Source: Methanosuratincolales archaeon (GTDB lineage Archaea; Thermoproteota; Methanomethylicia; Methanomethylicales; Methanomethylicaceae). From it: a stretch of 8,157 nt of DNA. The stretch covers positions 1-8,157 of the forward strand of contig CALGKV010000138.1 in NCBI GenBank assembly GCA_937930465.1, read 5' to 3'. Both the position numbers and the translations under genes were made by a program. How positions within the stretch are numbered: position 1 is the stretch's first letter; each line of letters starts with the position of its first letter. Of the stretch, positions 1 to 5,478 are shown piece by piece. The notes under the pieces are model-generated. The model did no database searches and was not told the origin of the DNA. It was given only the letters and a program-made list of their open reading frames with translations.

Positions 1-162
1 GTCCCTAATCCCCTTCATCGCCGCATAGTGGAATGAGATGTCCAGCAACGTCTCCTCGGGTTTCTTGCCCTTCCTTTCAGCTAGCCTTGTGACAGAAGGG
101 TGGCCGGCTATCTCCTTCGGCACAGTCTCGAGCGCAGCCTCCCCGATAATCACTGTGATCAA
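1..162 (-). CDS. nep1: Nep1 (Emg1) rRNA pseudouridine N1-methyltransferase, N-terminal part
   Basis: Only the first 54 codons are in the window; the gene continues past the left edge. Nep1 is a SPOUT-class, SAM-dependent enzyme that methylates N1 of a pseudouridine in small-subunit rRNA and helps assemble the 30S subunit. The family signature is clear: AALETVPKEIAGHPSV at residues 9-24, then a basic GKKPEE stretch, then LLDISFHYAAMKGI at 39-52, the equivalent of the usual LLDxSxHHxAM segment with Tyr in place of the second His. I chose TTG at 162 because GGAGG lies at 175-171, eight bases upstream, and because the protein then opens with a short hydrophobic strand (ITVII) as in archaeal homologues. 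A GTG three codons further in (153-151) is a weaker alternative. It is divergent from the RNase P gene. Family identification is firm; the exact start is likely but not proven. Confidence 0.9.
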   Translation of the reverse strand, partial: MITVIIGEAALETVPKEIAGHPSVTRLAERKGKKPEETLLDISFHYAAMKGIRD

Positions 163-204
163 TGTCAGATCCTCCGAGCCAGTTGAGAGAGTCCAGTCAT
201 CACA

Positions 205-213
205 CTAATAAAG
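205..213 (-). promoter_or_regulatory. Probable TATA box of nep1
   Basis: Read on the minus strand this is CTTTATTAG. A start about 26 bp downstream would fall near 183 and give a leader of about 20 nt containing the GGAGG site at 175-171. The AT-rich box may also serve the divergent RNase P gene, since it reads ctaataaag on the plus strand. Confidence 0.45.
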
Positions 214-257
214 ATGTGTCGTCTTTTTACTTTTTACACGCAGGGGGTTTTCCTCGC

Positions 258-572
258 TTGAAGCTCAACAGGTCGCACGTACATGACATTGCAAGGCAGA
301 GGATAGAGCGCCTCTTTTTGCTCGCACAAGAGGTTGCCAAGTCCGACCTGTGCTTAGCCGACCGGTATGTTGAACTTGCGCTTAGGATATCTATGCGCAC
401 CCGGGTCCGGATACCCCGTGAACTCAAGCGCAGCGTCTGCAGGAAGTGCAAAGCATTTTTATACCCTGGCATAACCTCAAGGGTGAGGATGCACGCGCGC
501 AGGTCGCCCCATGTCTCGGTGACCTGCCTCAACTGCGGCGCCGTTCGCCGCTACCTCTTGAAGAAAGATTGA
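258..572 (+). CDS. rnp4: Ribonuclease P protein component 4 (Rpp21/Rpr2 family)
   Basis: Protein subunit of archaeal RNase P, which with the catalytic RNA removes 5' leaders from pre-tRNA; the Rpp21-type subunit pairs with Rpp29. With the TTG start at 258 it has 104 residues, typical of the family. An N-terminal helical part (DIARQRIERLF, residues 10-20; LADRYVELALRISMRTRVRIPRELK, about 33-57, cited here as three joined family blocks) precedes a zinc ribbon with Cys61, Cys64, Cys90 and Cys93. The frame stays open upstream to ATG 162 (136 residues) and GTG 216. However, 162 has no ribosome site, would overlap the nep1 start and leader, and adds about 32 residues unlike the family. TTG 258 has GGGGG at 243-247, ten bases upstream, so its start is only moderately supported. 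The T-run after the stop suggests a single-gene transcript. Confidence 0.9.
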   Translation: MKLNRSHVHDIARQRIERLFLLAQEVAKSDLCLADRYVELALRISMRTRVRIPRELKRSVCRKCKAFLYPGITSRVRMHARRSPHVSVTCLNCGAVRRYLLKKD

Positions 573-577
573 TTTTT
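573..577 (+). terminator. T-run terminator after rnp4
   Basis: Five T residues follow the TGA stop directly. This is a short intrinsic-type archaeal terminator and separates rnp4 from the helicase promoter beginning about 15 bp later. It is short, so termination may be partial. Confidence 0.4.
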
Positions 578-587
578 GAACCTCAGG

Positions 588-603
588 TGAAAAGGTTTAT
601 ATT
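588..603 (+). promoter_or_regulatory. BRE/TATA promoter of the DEAD-box helicase
   Basis: A purine-rich BRE-like tgaaaagg (588-595) is followed by TTTATATT (596-603), one of the best TATA boxes in the window. The expected transcription start is near 625, about 105 bases before the helicase ATG. I see no comparable box closer to the gene. Confidence 0.65.
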
Positions 604-625
604 GCCCGCTGATGATTCAATCAGG

Positions 626-731
626 TCTGAAGTACGAAGGCCTTGAAAAATAGCGTTAGCTTCATGCTAATTCTATCGTCTTTGTAGCTCCGGAACAGAA
701 AAAGAGTTGATGTGTTACGAAATTCGAAGAA
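626..731 (+). promoter_or_regulatory. Long 5' leader of the helicase mRNA with a small hairpin
   Basis: About 105 nt lie between the predicted transcription start and the first in-frame ATG, whereas most genes here have leaders of roughly 10-25 nt. It contains a perfect inverted repeat, TTAGC (656-660) and GCTAA (666-670) with a 5-nt loop, extendable by one G-U pair, and a palindrome AAGGCCTT at 637-644. No convincing Shine-Dalgarno site precedes the ATG. Function is unknown; a regulatory leader is inferred from length and position only. Confidence 0.35.
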
Positions 732-1964
732 ATGGGAATTCAAGATGAGATATTGATGTCAATAGGGGCGATGGGCCTGAAAGAGCCCACTCGTATCCAG
801 TCTGAGGCGATCCCCCTCATAAAGGCCGGTTATGACGTGATAGGGCAGTCCGAAACCGGATCGGGGAAGACGGCTGCTTTTGGGATACCGCTCGTAGAGA
901 AAGTAACCAAAGAGAAGCCCGGTCAGGCTTTAATCCTACTGCCGACTAGGGAGCTAGCCCTCCAGATAAGCGAGTCGCTAGCCAAGTATTCTGCTTCAAA
1001 GGGTCTGCGAATTGTCTGCGTCTACGGTGGCGCTGCCATGGGGCCGCAAATCTCAGGTCTAAAACACTCTGAGATAATTGTGGGCACCCCCGGGAGGGTA
1101 CTCGACCTGATGGGTCAGGGGCACCTTCGGACGGATAATGTCCACACCTTCGTCCTGGACGAGGCCGATAAGATGGTTGACATGGGATTCATTGACGATG
1201 TGGCAGAGATCGCGGTCCACCTCCCCGAAGAGCGGCAGACGCTCCTCTTCGCCGCAACGATGCCAGAAGGCCTCGAAGAGGTTGTATCGAGGTTCACAAA
1301 GGACCCAAAGAAGGTCAGGACCGAGATAAAAGTGAAGGAGGATTTGCTTGAGCAGTACTATTGCAACGTTGAGAGGAAGATGCGCTTCTCCCTCTTGGTC
1401 CGCCTCTTCAAGGATGAGATGCCGAAGACTGCAATAGTCTTCTGCAACTCAAGGCGCGAGGTGGAGTCCCTTACTCGGAACCTGAGCAAGGTCGGGATTG
1501 CAGCGGTCGCCATACACGGCGGGCTGTCCCAGTCTAGAAGGGAGAGCGTGATCGATTCCTTCCACAGGGGGAGGATCAAAGTGCTTGTCGCAACCGACGT
1601 GGCTGCCAGGGGGCTGGACTTCAAGAGCGTCTCGCATGTATTCAACTACAGCATTCCTAAGAACTCTGAAGATTACGTGAACAGGATAGGCAGGACGGCA
1701 AGGGCAGGGGAGCGGGGAAAGGCAATATCCCTTCTTACGGCTGAGGACCATGGGTTCTTCAGGCGAATTGTCAACATCTACGAGTTCAGCGTCCAAGAAA
1801 TCGAATACGGGGATCTAGAGCGCCTGCCATTCATGAGCTCGATGGGTGAAAACAGGGAACGCCGAGAGAGAGGTCATCCGAGGCGTATGAGACGGGAGAG
1901 CAGGGATTTCGGTGCAAGACCTTCGGGCTTTAGCAATGGATACCAGGGCTTCATGCACAGGTAA
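732..1964 (+). CDS. DEAD-box ATP-dependent RNA helicase
   Basis: ATP-driven RNA strand separation or RNP remodelling, probably in ribosome assembly or RNA turnover. All core motifs are present in order: Q motif around EPTRIQ (18-23), motif I SETGSGKT (40-47), Ia PTRELALQ (71-78), GG (99-100), TPGR (119-122), DEAD (143-146), motif III AAT (174-176), IV IVFCNSR (235-241), V ATDVAARGLDF (287-297) and VI NRIGRTARAG (317-326). Motif III is AAT rather than SAT, and motif VI begins Asn rather than His. The tail (about 370-410) is Arg-rich and disordered-looking, suited to RNA binding. ATG 732 is the only standard start after an in-frame TGA at 708, but the family's conserved upstream Phe is encoded just before it (codon 723-725), so the N terminus may be short or the frame disturbed. 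It converges on the trehalose-phosphatase gene. I cannot tell which helicase subfamily this is. Confidence 0.95.
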   Translation: MGIQDEILMSIGAMGLKEPTRIQSEAIPLIKAGYDVIGQSETGSGKTAAFGIPLVEKVTKEKPGQALILLPTRELALQISESLAKYSASKGLRIVCVYGGAAMGPQISGLKHSEIIVGTPGRVLDLMGQGHLRTDNVHTFVLDEADKMVDMGFIDDVAEIAVHLPEERQTLLFAATMPEGLEEVVSRFTKDPKKVRTEIKVKEDLLEQYYCNVERKMRFSLLVRLFKDEMPKTAIVFCNSRREVESLTRNLSKVGIAAVAIHGGLSQSRRESVIDSFHRGRIKVLVATDVAARGLDFKSVSHVFNYSIPKNSEDYVNRIGRTARAGERGKAISLLTAEDHGFFRRIVNIYEFSVQEIEYGDLERLPFMSSMGENRERRERGHPRRMRRESRDFGARPSGFSNGYQGFMHR

Positions 1965-1973
1965 GCCCCAAAT

Positions 1974-1987
1974 ATTTTTTATATTTC
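1974..1987 (+). terminator. T-rich terminator of the helicase gene
   Basis: A T-rich stretch containing TTTTTT begins about 10 bases after the helicase TAA. It lies in the 21-bp gap between two convergent genes and runs into the stop codon of the opposite gene. Confidence 0.5.
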
Positions 1988-2816
1988 AAGAATTTTCTCT
2001 TGCAGCAGCGACCAATTTCTCCAGGAATTCGGAGACCTCTTCATGGTCTCTCAAAGAGTAATCTGCCTCTGTAACCCTGGGTGCATCCCCGACTATCACT
2101 CCTATGCCCTTGCCCTTTAGGGATATGAACCCGTCCTCGTCCGTTAGGTCGTCGCCTATGAATATCGGGAGGTGGGTCTCCGCTGAGATCCCTTCATGTC
2201 TCATTATCTCTGAAACTGCAGTCCCTTTATTGGCTCCTGTGCCTGACAATTCGACTACCATCTTGCCTTCCGTTCTTCTGAGGAGTGGGTGTTTCAAAGC
2301 TATCTGGTCAAACAATTTGAGAAGATCCTCCACGCGCTCCGCCGCCACCCCCCTGTAGTGTAATGCAACTCCAAAACGCTTCCTCTCAACGATCGCCCCG
2401 CTGAAGCCCTCGACCAGGAGGCGCAACTCGACCTCTGAAGCCTTTACTTCACTCAGTATTCTATGAGGGTCATCAACGAGTTGCTTCCGATCCAAGTTAG
2501 CGAATGCAATCTCGAGCCCATGACTTCCCGCATAGGATATTCCTTCAATGCCTGCGTGAGCCATCAGATCGTCCAAGTCCCTGCCGCTTATTATGCTGAC
2601 TGGAAATCTACTTTTCGCTTCCTCCAGGAGCCTTTTTGTCCTTTCAGGCATGGTTGCATCCGCAGGGTTTTGCACAATTGGTGCCAACGTCCCATCATAA
2701 TCTAAAAATATAGCGGGCTTCCTAGCCTCAAGAAGACTGATCAGTTCTTCAAAACAATCGATTGCTGACTTAATTAGTACCTGCCTGCGAAACGATGCTG
2801 CATGCCATGGATCCAA
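1986..2816 (-). CDS. otsB: Trehalose-6-phosphate phosphatase (OtsB, HAD superfamily)
   Basis: Hydrolyses trehalose 6-phosphate to trehalose and phosphate in the cytoplasm, the last step of the OtsA-OtsB route to this compatible solute. The 276-residue length fits the family. HAD motif I is DYDGTL (39-44, nucleophile Asp39, acid Asp41), motif II is SGR (77-79), the substrate-cap segment AGSHGLE lies at 96-102, and motif IV is GDDLTDED (221-228); Lys197 in ANKG is the probable motif III lysine. The start is TTG 2816, with AGGGTGT at 2827-2821 five bases upstream. The frame has no ATG near this point, and about 33 residues precede the core, slightly long. No trehalose-6-phosphate synthase is adjacent, so the substrate source must lie elsewhere. 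The gene is 44 bp downstream of the thioredoxin-like gene on the same strand, with a T-run between them. Confidence 0.93.
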   Translation of the reverse strand: MDPWHAASFRRQVLIKSAIDCFEELISLLEARKPAIFLDYDGTLAPIVQNPADATMPERTKRLLEEAKSRFPVSIISGRDLDDLMAHAGIEGISYAGSHGLEIAFANLDRKQLVDDPHRILSEVKASEVELRLLVEGFSGAIVERKRFGVALHYRGVAAERVEDLLKLFDQIALKHPLLRRTEGKMVVELSGTGANKGTAVSEIMRHEGISAETHLPIFIGDDLTDEDGFISLKGKGIGVIVGDAPRVTEADYSLRDHEEVSEFLEKLVAAARENS

Positions 2817-2830
2817 GCTGACACCCTATT

Positions 2831-2855
2831 GCAAATATAGAAAAATCTAATTAAA
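2831..2855 (-). promoter_or_regulatory. Possible TATA box(es) of otsB
   Basis: Two AT-rich boxes read on the minus strand: TTTAATTAGA (2855-2846) and TCTATATTTGC (2841-2831). The first would place the start about 8 bases before the TTG. The second would place it at or just inside the coding region, so it fits less well. Read-through from the upstream gene is an alternative source of transcript. Confidence 0.35.
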
Positions 2856-2858
2856 AAA
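2853..2858 (-). terminator. T-run terminator after the thioredoxin-like gene
   Basis: Six T residues on the minus strand lie three bases past the TGA of the CxxC protein. They overlap the AT-rich region that may also be part of the otsB promoter. Confidence 0.4.
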
Positions 2859-2860
2859 GT

Positions 2861-3118
2861 TCAGGTCTTGTACTCCCTCTTCAAAATCTCAACAGCAGCC
2901 TTTTTGTCTGGGACTTTTCCGGCTAACACCACTTTGTCATTTATAACCACTGCTGGCGTTGAGAGGATGTCGTATTTGTCCGCTTCAGGTGAAAGCGCAG
3001 AGACGTGCAATATCTCAGCATCCAGCTTAAGCTCAGCTACTGCCTCCCTGAGCGACTTCTCAGTTGCCTTGCACCTTGCGCAGGGTGGTTCCCCGCCGAA
3101 TATGAGTATCTTTGCCAT
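2861..3118 (-). CDS. Small thioredoxin-fold CxxC protein (redox-active disulfide protein 2 / thioredoxin_3 type)
   Basis: An 85-residue protein with the minimal thioredoxin/glutaredoxin fold: first strand AKILIFGG (2-9), redox site Cys13-Ala-Arg-Cys16 in PPCARC, a helix, the strand AEILHVSAL, then a Thr54-Pro55 cis-proline site followed by strand AVVINDKVVL and a C-terminal helix. There is no signal peptide, so it is cytoplasmic. Archaeal members of this short family are thiol-disulfide proteins of poorly defined role, often encoded beside ArsP/DUF318 permeases; such a permease starts 1.1 kb away, across the prenyltransferase gene. The ATG at 3118 has no Shine-Dalgarno site; a strong TATA box predicts a leader of only about 11 nt. 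A role in redox or metal/metalloid handling is inferred from the neighbour, not shown. Confidence 0.85.
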   Translation of the reverse strand: MAKILIFGGEPPCARCKATEKSLREAVAELKLDAEILHVSALSPEADKYDILSTPAVVINDKVVLAGKVPDKKAAVEILKREYKT

Positions 3119-3150
3119 ACCTATTCACAATTCAAAAAGCAGAATGTGTA

Positions 3151-3160
3151 GATATAAACT
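3151..3160 (-). promoter_or_regulatory. TATA box of the thioredoxin-like gene
   Basis: Minus-strand AGTTTATATC is a good TATA match, preceded by an A/G-rich BRE-like stretch. The predicted start is near 3129, about 11 nt ahead of the ATG. It lies between the prenyltransferase stop and this gene, so the two can be transcribed separately. Confidence 0.6.
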
Positions 3161-3196
3161 TAACCTTGCGTTTATTATGGGGGTTCGGAATTCCTA

Positions 3197-4135
3197 TCAT
3201 AGTATGAGCTCAAAATACAGCACTAAAACGCTAGCCGACAGGAAACCCAGCAGCCCAGCCATTTTTACCGCAGTTTGCTTCACAGTGCTGCACACGCTGA
3301 AAATGCATGCAAGGCAGCTCGCGGCGGCTGTCGCAAAGGGAAAAGAGGATAGGATAGCCAGCTTAGAAATGTCAAATGCGCCTCCTGTAAATCCTGAAAA
3401 GTGGAGCAAAGCCAATGTGCACGTGCCAAAGAGCGCTGCGGCTAGCGTGACGCATGAAGCCCTCTTGACTCCTATCCTTGTGACCAGGTTCATTTTCCTT
3501 GCAGCCTTGTCCGCCTCGTAGTCTGGGATCTCCACAGTCAATATGAAGTAAAGGCCGTAGAAGATCAGAGGGACCGAAAACAGCCCAAACCAAGCGTCCA
3601 GCTGCCCAAAGGCTACGAAGTAACCCATTCCGGGCATTATGAAGCCTGCAGCAAGTGCAGTCGCTGCCTCCCCCAGACCGCGGTATGAGAGCCTCAGGGG
3701 TGGTGCTGAATAAAACCATCCCAAAAGACCGCCTGCCAATGCAAAAATAAGAAACGATGCGCTGTAACCATAGGCTATAGTAAATGCTAGTGCCGCCACA
3801 GCCGAGAGAAATAGCAATGCCTGGGCTATAAATAGCGCAGCCTTTTCCAGATCCTTATGCTCCAAAAGGATCCCGCTCCCCCCAGAGAACAACGTCCGCA
3901 GTGCGATTTGGTCGCTGTTCCTATCGTGGTAATCGTTGCTGAATGATACTGAAAGGTGCGCAAAGAAGAAAATTACATATCCTAGGATCAGCCTATCGAG
4001 CTGGCACGTAGCCCCCCGCAGCTGCGCGACAATCGTGCCCATCGCGTAAAGCAGGGCACCTGGTATCAGGAAATGGGCCCTTGAAAGCTTCAAGATTGGC
4101 TTGATTTTGGTCTTAAACCTGGCAGTCCCGACCAC
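3197..4135 (-). CDS. UbiA-family prenyltransferase (MenA-like)
   Basis: An integral membrane enzyme that joins a polyprenyl diphosphate to an aromatic or other acceptor. The first Asp-rich motif is NDYHDRNSD (67-75; Asn67, Asp68, Asp71, Asp75), which binds the Mg-diphosphate. The second is IPDYEADKAA (203-212; Asp205, Asp209). The conserved cytoplasmic segment YSAPPLRLSYRGLGE is at 142-156, and about eight or nine hydrophobic segments fill the rest of the 312 residues. The NDYxD form and second motif most resemble 1,4-dihydroxy-2-naphthoate prenyltransferases of menaquinone synthesis, but UbiA enzymes of archaeal lipid or heme synthesis share much of this, so the acceptor is not settled. The start is GTG 4135, which puts family-like KLSRAHFLIPG at 16-26; no clear Shine-Dalgarno site. 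No other quinone gene lies nearby. It is divergent from the permease. Confidence 0.88.
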   Translation of the reverse strand: MVGTARFKTKIKPILKLSRAHFLIPGALLYAMGTIVAQLRGATCQLDRLILGYVIFFFAHLSVSFSNDYHDRNSDQIALRTLFSGGSGILLEHKDLEKAALFIAQALLFLSAVAALAFTIAYGYSASFLIFALAGGLLGWFYSAPPLRLSYRGLGEAATALAAGFIMPGMGYFVAFGQLDAWFGLFSVPLIFYGLYFILTVEIPDYEADKAARKMNLVTRIGVKRASCVTLAAALFGTCTLALLHFSGFTGGAFDISKLAILSSFPFATAAASCLACIFSVCSTVKQTAVKMAGLLGFLSASVLVLYFELIL

Positions 4136-4167
4136 TTTTTACCACAGACATACTTAGTATCATCCCG

Positions 4168-4176
4168 CTAATATTC
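4168..4176 (-). promoter_or_regulatory. Possible TATA box of the prenyltransferase gene
   Basis: Minus-strand GAATATTAG would place a start near 4146, about 10 nt before GTG 4135. It is weaker than the other TATA boxes in the window, so the assignment is tentative. Confidence 0.35.
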
Positions 4177-4213
4177 TCTCCAGAAGAAAATATCGACATT
4201 TTTGAATATGATA

Positions 4214-4225
4214 ATATTTATATAT
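4214..4225 (+). promoter_or_regulatory. TATA box of the permease gene
   Basis: ATATTTATATAT is a strong TATA element. The predicted start is near 4247, about 11 nt before the ATG at 4258, where no Shine-Dalgarno site is seen. This suggests a short-leader mRNA. It shares a 122-bp gap with the divergent prenyltransferase promoter. Confidence 0.65.
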
Positions 4226-4257
4226 CCGCCCTCATTTCCACTAATTGGCGCAATACT

Positions 4258-5334
4258 ATGGCTCTAGAACAGATCGCTTTTTTGTTGGACGCAGGATTGC
4301 GGTCTTTGATCGACTATGTCGGGCAGCATACCGTGACATGCCTAGTCCCAGCTTTCTTCATCGCTGGAGCTATGAACTATTTCATATCCAAAGACGTCGT
4401 AATCAGGTACCTGGGATATTCGGCAAGGAGGCTGACATCCTTCCCGCTAGCCACCCTCTCCAGCATTGGTCTCGCCGTCTGCTCATGCACAGTAATCCCG
4501 ATCGCATCAGGGCTCTATAGGAGGGGAAGCAGCATCGGTCCTGCTTTCATATTCCTCTGGACCGCCCCTGCCCTGAACATACTTACCATTACCTATAGCG
4601 GTGCGATTCTAGGCATAGAAATAACGCTAGTCAGGATACTGGCTGCGGTCTCCTCCTCGCTGATTATCGGTCTGGTTATGGTAAACGTATTCAGGAAAGA
4701 AGAGCAAGAAAGGTCAGACAAAGAGAGGGCGCGACCCCATGCTGACATGACCAGGGAGGGTGTATTGCATTCCAGAAACTCGTTGATACTCATACTGATG
4801 CTTGTGGCAACACTCCTCCTCCCGAACTACCTTGGTGCAGGGAGGACATTCGTGGAGAAACTGCTAATATTCCTCCCTCTGTTCGCAGCCTCAATAGCAT
4901 TCTCCTTGCTTAAATTCAATAGAGAGGAGATCCGCCAATGGTTCCAGGAGACTTTGTGGTTCGTCAAGAAGATCCTCCCGCTCTTGCTCGTGGGGGTCTT
5001 CATAGTCGGCATAGTCGGGGCAGTTATACCGCCTGAGTTTGTCCAGCAAGTGTTGGGCGGCAACGGCCTCCCTCAGACCTTCCTTGCAAACTTCATAGGG
5101 GCGCTCATGTACTTCTCTAGCATGACCGAGTCTCCGTTCGTGAAGATTATGCTGGATCTTGGCATGGGCAAGGCTCCTGCTCTGGCTCTGCTCCTCACAG
5201 GTCCGGGAATGAGCCTGCCTAGCATGCTGGCGATCATAAGGGTCTTCACATTCAGGAAGGCTATCGTCTACATAATTACAACCATTGCAGTCTCGACTAC
5301 CTTTGCATTTGTCTTTGGCAACCTTCTCCTCTAA
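4258..5334 (+). CDS. ArsP/DUF318-family membrane permease (possible metal or organoarsenical efflux)
   Basis: A 358-residue polytopic membrane protein of the ArsP/DUF318 permease family. The first half holds helices at about 24-43 and 61-82 with the family hallmark Cys75-Ser76-Cys77 in AVCSCTVIPIASGLYRRG, followed by GPAFIFLWTAPALNI (94-108). A charged cytoplasmic loop (about 145-172, rich in Glu, Arg and Lys) divides the halves. The second half repeats the plan, with YFSSMTESPFVKIMLDLGMG and LLLTGPGMSLPSM near the end. Characterised relatives export trivalent organoarsenicals or Cu/Zn, and the paired cysteines are implicated in substrate binding; the substrate here is unknown. The CxxC thioredoxin-like protein nearby, though separately transcribed, is a plausible partner. 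ATG 4258 fits the promoter spacing. A pair of T-runs follows the stop. No ArsR-type regulator is in the window. Confidence 0.88.
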   Translation: MALEQIAFLLDAGLRSLIDYVGQHTVTCLVPAFFIAGAMNYFISKDVVIRYLGYSARRLTSFPLATLSSIGLAVCSCTVIPIASGLYRRGSSIGPAFIFLWTAPALNILTITYSGAILGIEITLVRILAAVSSSLIIGLVMVNVFRKEEQERSDKERARPHADMTREGVLHSRNSLILILMLVATLLLPNYLGAGRTFVEKLLIFLPLFAASIAFSLLKFNREEIRQWFQETLWFVKKILPLLLVGVFIVGIVGAVIPPEFVQQVLGGNGLPQTFLANFIGALMYFSSMTESPFVKIMLDLGMGKAPALALLLTGPGMSLPSMLAIIRVFTFRKAIVYIITTIAVSTTFAFVFGNLLL

Positions 5335-5345
5335 TTTCTTCCAGC

Positions 5346-5371
5346 GGCTTTGTTTTTCATTAACCTTTTTT
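5346..5371 (+). terminator. T-run terminator after the permease gene
   Basis: Two T-runs, TTTTT (5353-5357) and TTTTTT (5366-5371), start about 20 bases past the permease TAA and lie ahead of the promoter of the ribosomal operon. This is typical of archaeal intrinsic termination. Confidence 0.55.
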
Positions 5372-5414
5372 AGATTGCATGCCCTGATCCCGGACCGCAC
5401 AACCGGAGACCTGC

Positions 5415-5432
5415 GTAAAAGAATTTATATAG
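5415..5432 (+). promoter_or_regulatory. BRE/TATA promoter of the rps19e-pfdA operon
   Basis: The BRE-like gtaaaagaa (5415-5423) is joined to TTTATATAG (5424-5432). The predicted start is near 5453, giving a 25-nt leader that contains the ribosome site GGAGAGG at 5465-5471. It is the only clear promoter before the seven-gene run. Confidence 0.7.
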
Positions 5433-5478
5433 CTACTCAAACTAACTTCAGAGGAATCAAAAAAGGAGAGGAATCCGA

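Noticed and set aside
609..630. Possible C/D box small RNA (GCTGATGA at 609-616 followed by CTGA at 627-630)
   Set aside because: The spacing between the boxes is suitable, but no C'/D box pair follows at the expected distance, there is no terminal stem, and the C-box lies before the predicted transcription start.
2868..3521. A 217-codon open frame on the plus strand
   Set aside because: It lies antisense to the thioredoxin-like gene and the 3' part of the prenyltransferase, has no ribosome site or promoter, and its translation resembles no protein family.
4891..5400. A 169-codon open frame on the minus strand
   Set aside because: It is antisense to the permease; its Cys/Arg/Asp-rich translation is the usual mirror of hydrophobic membrane codons, and it has no promoter of its own.
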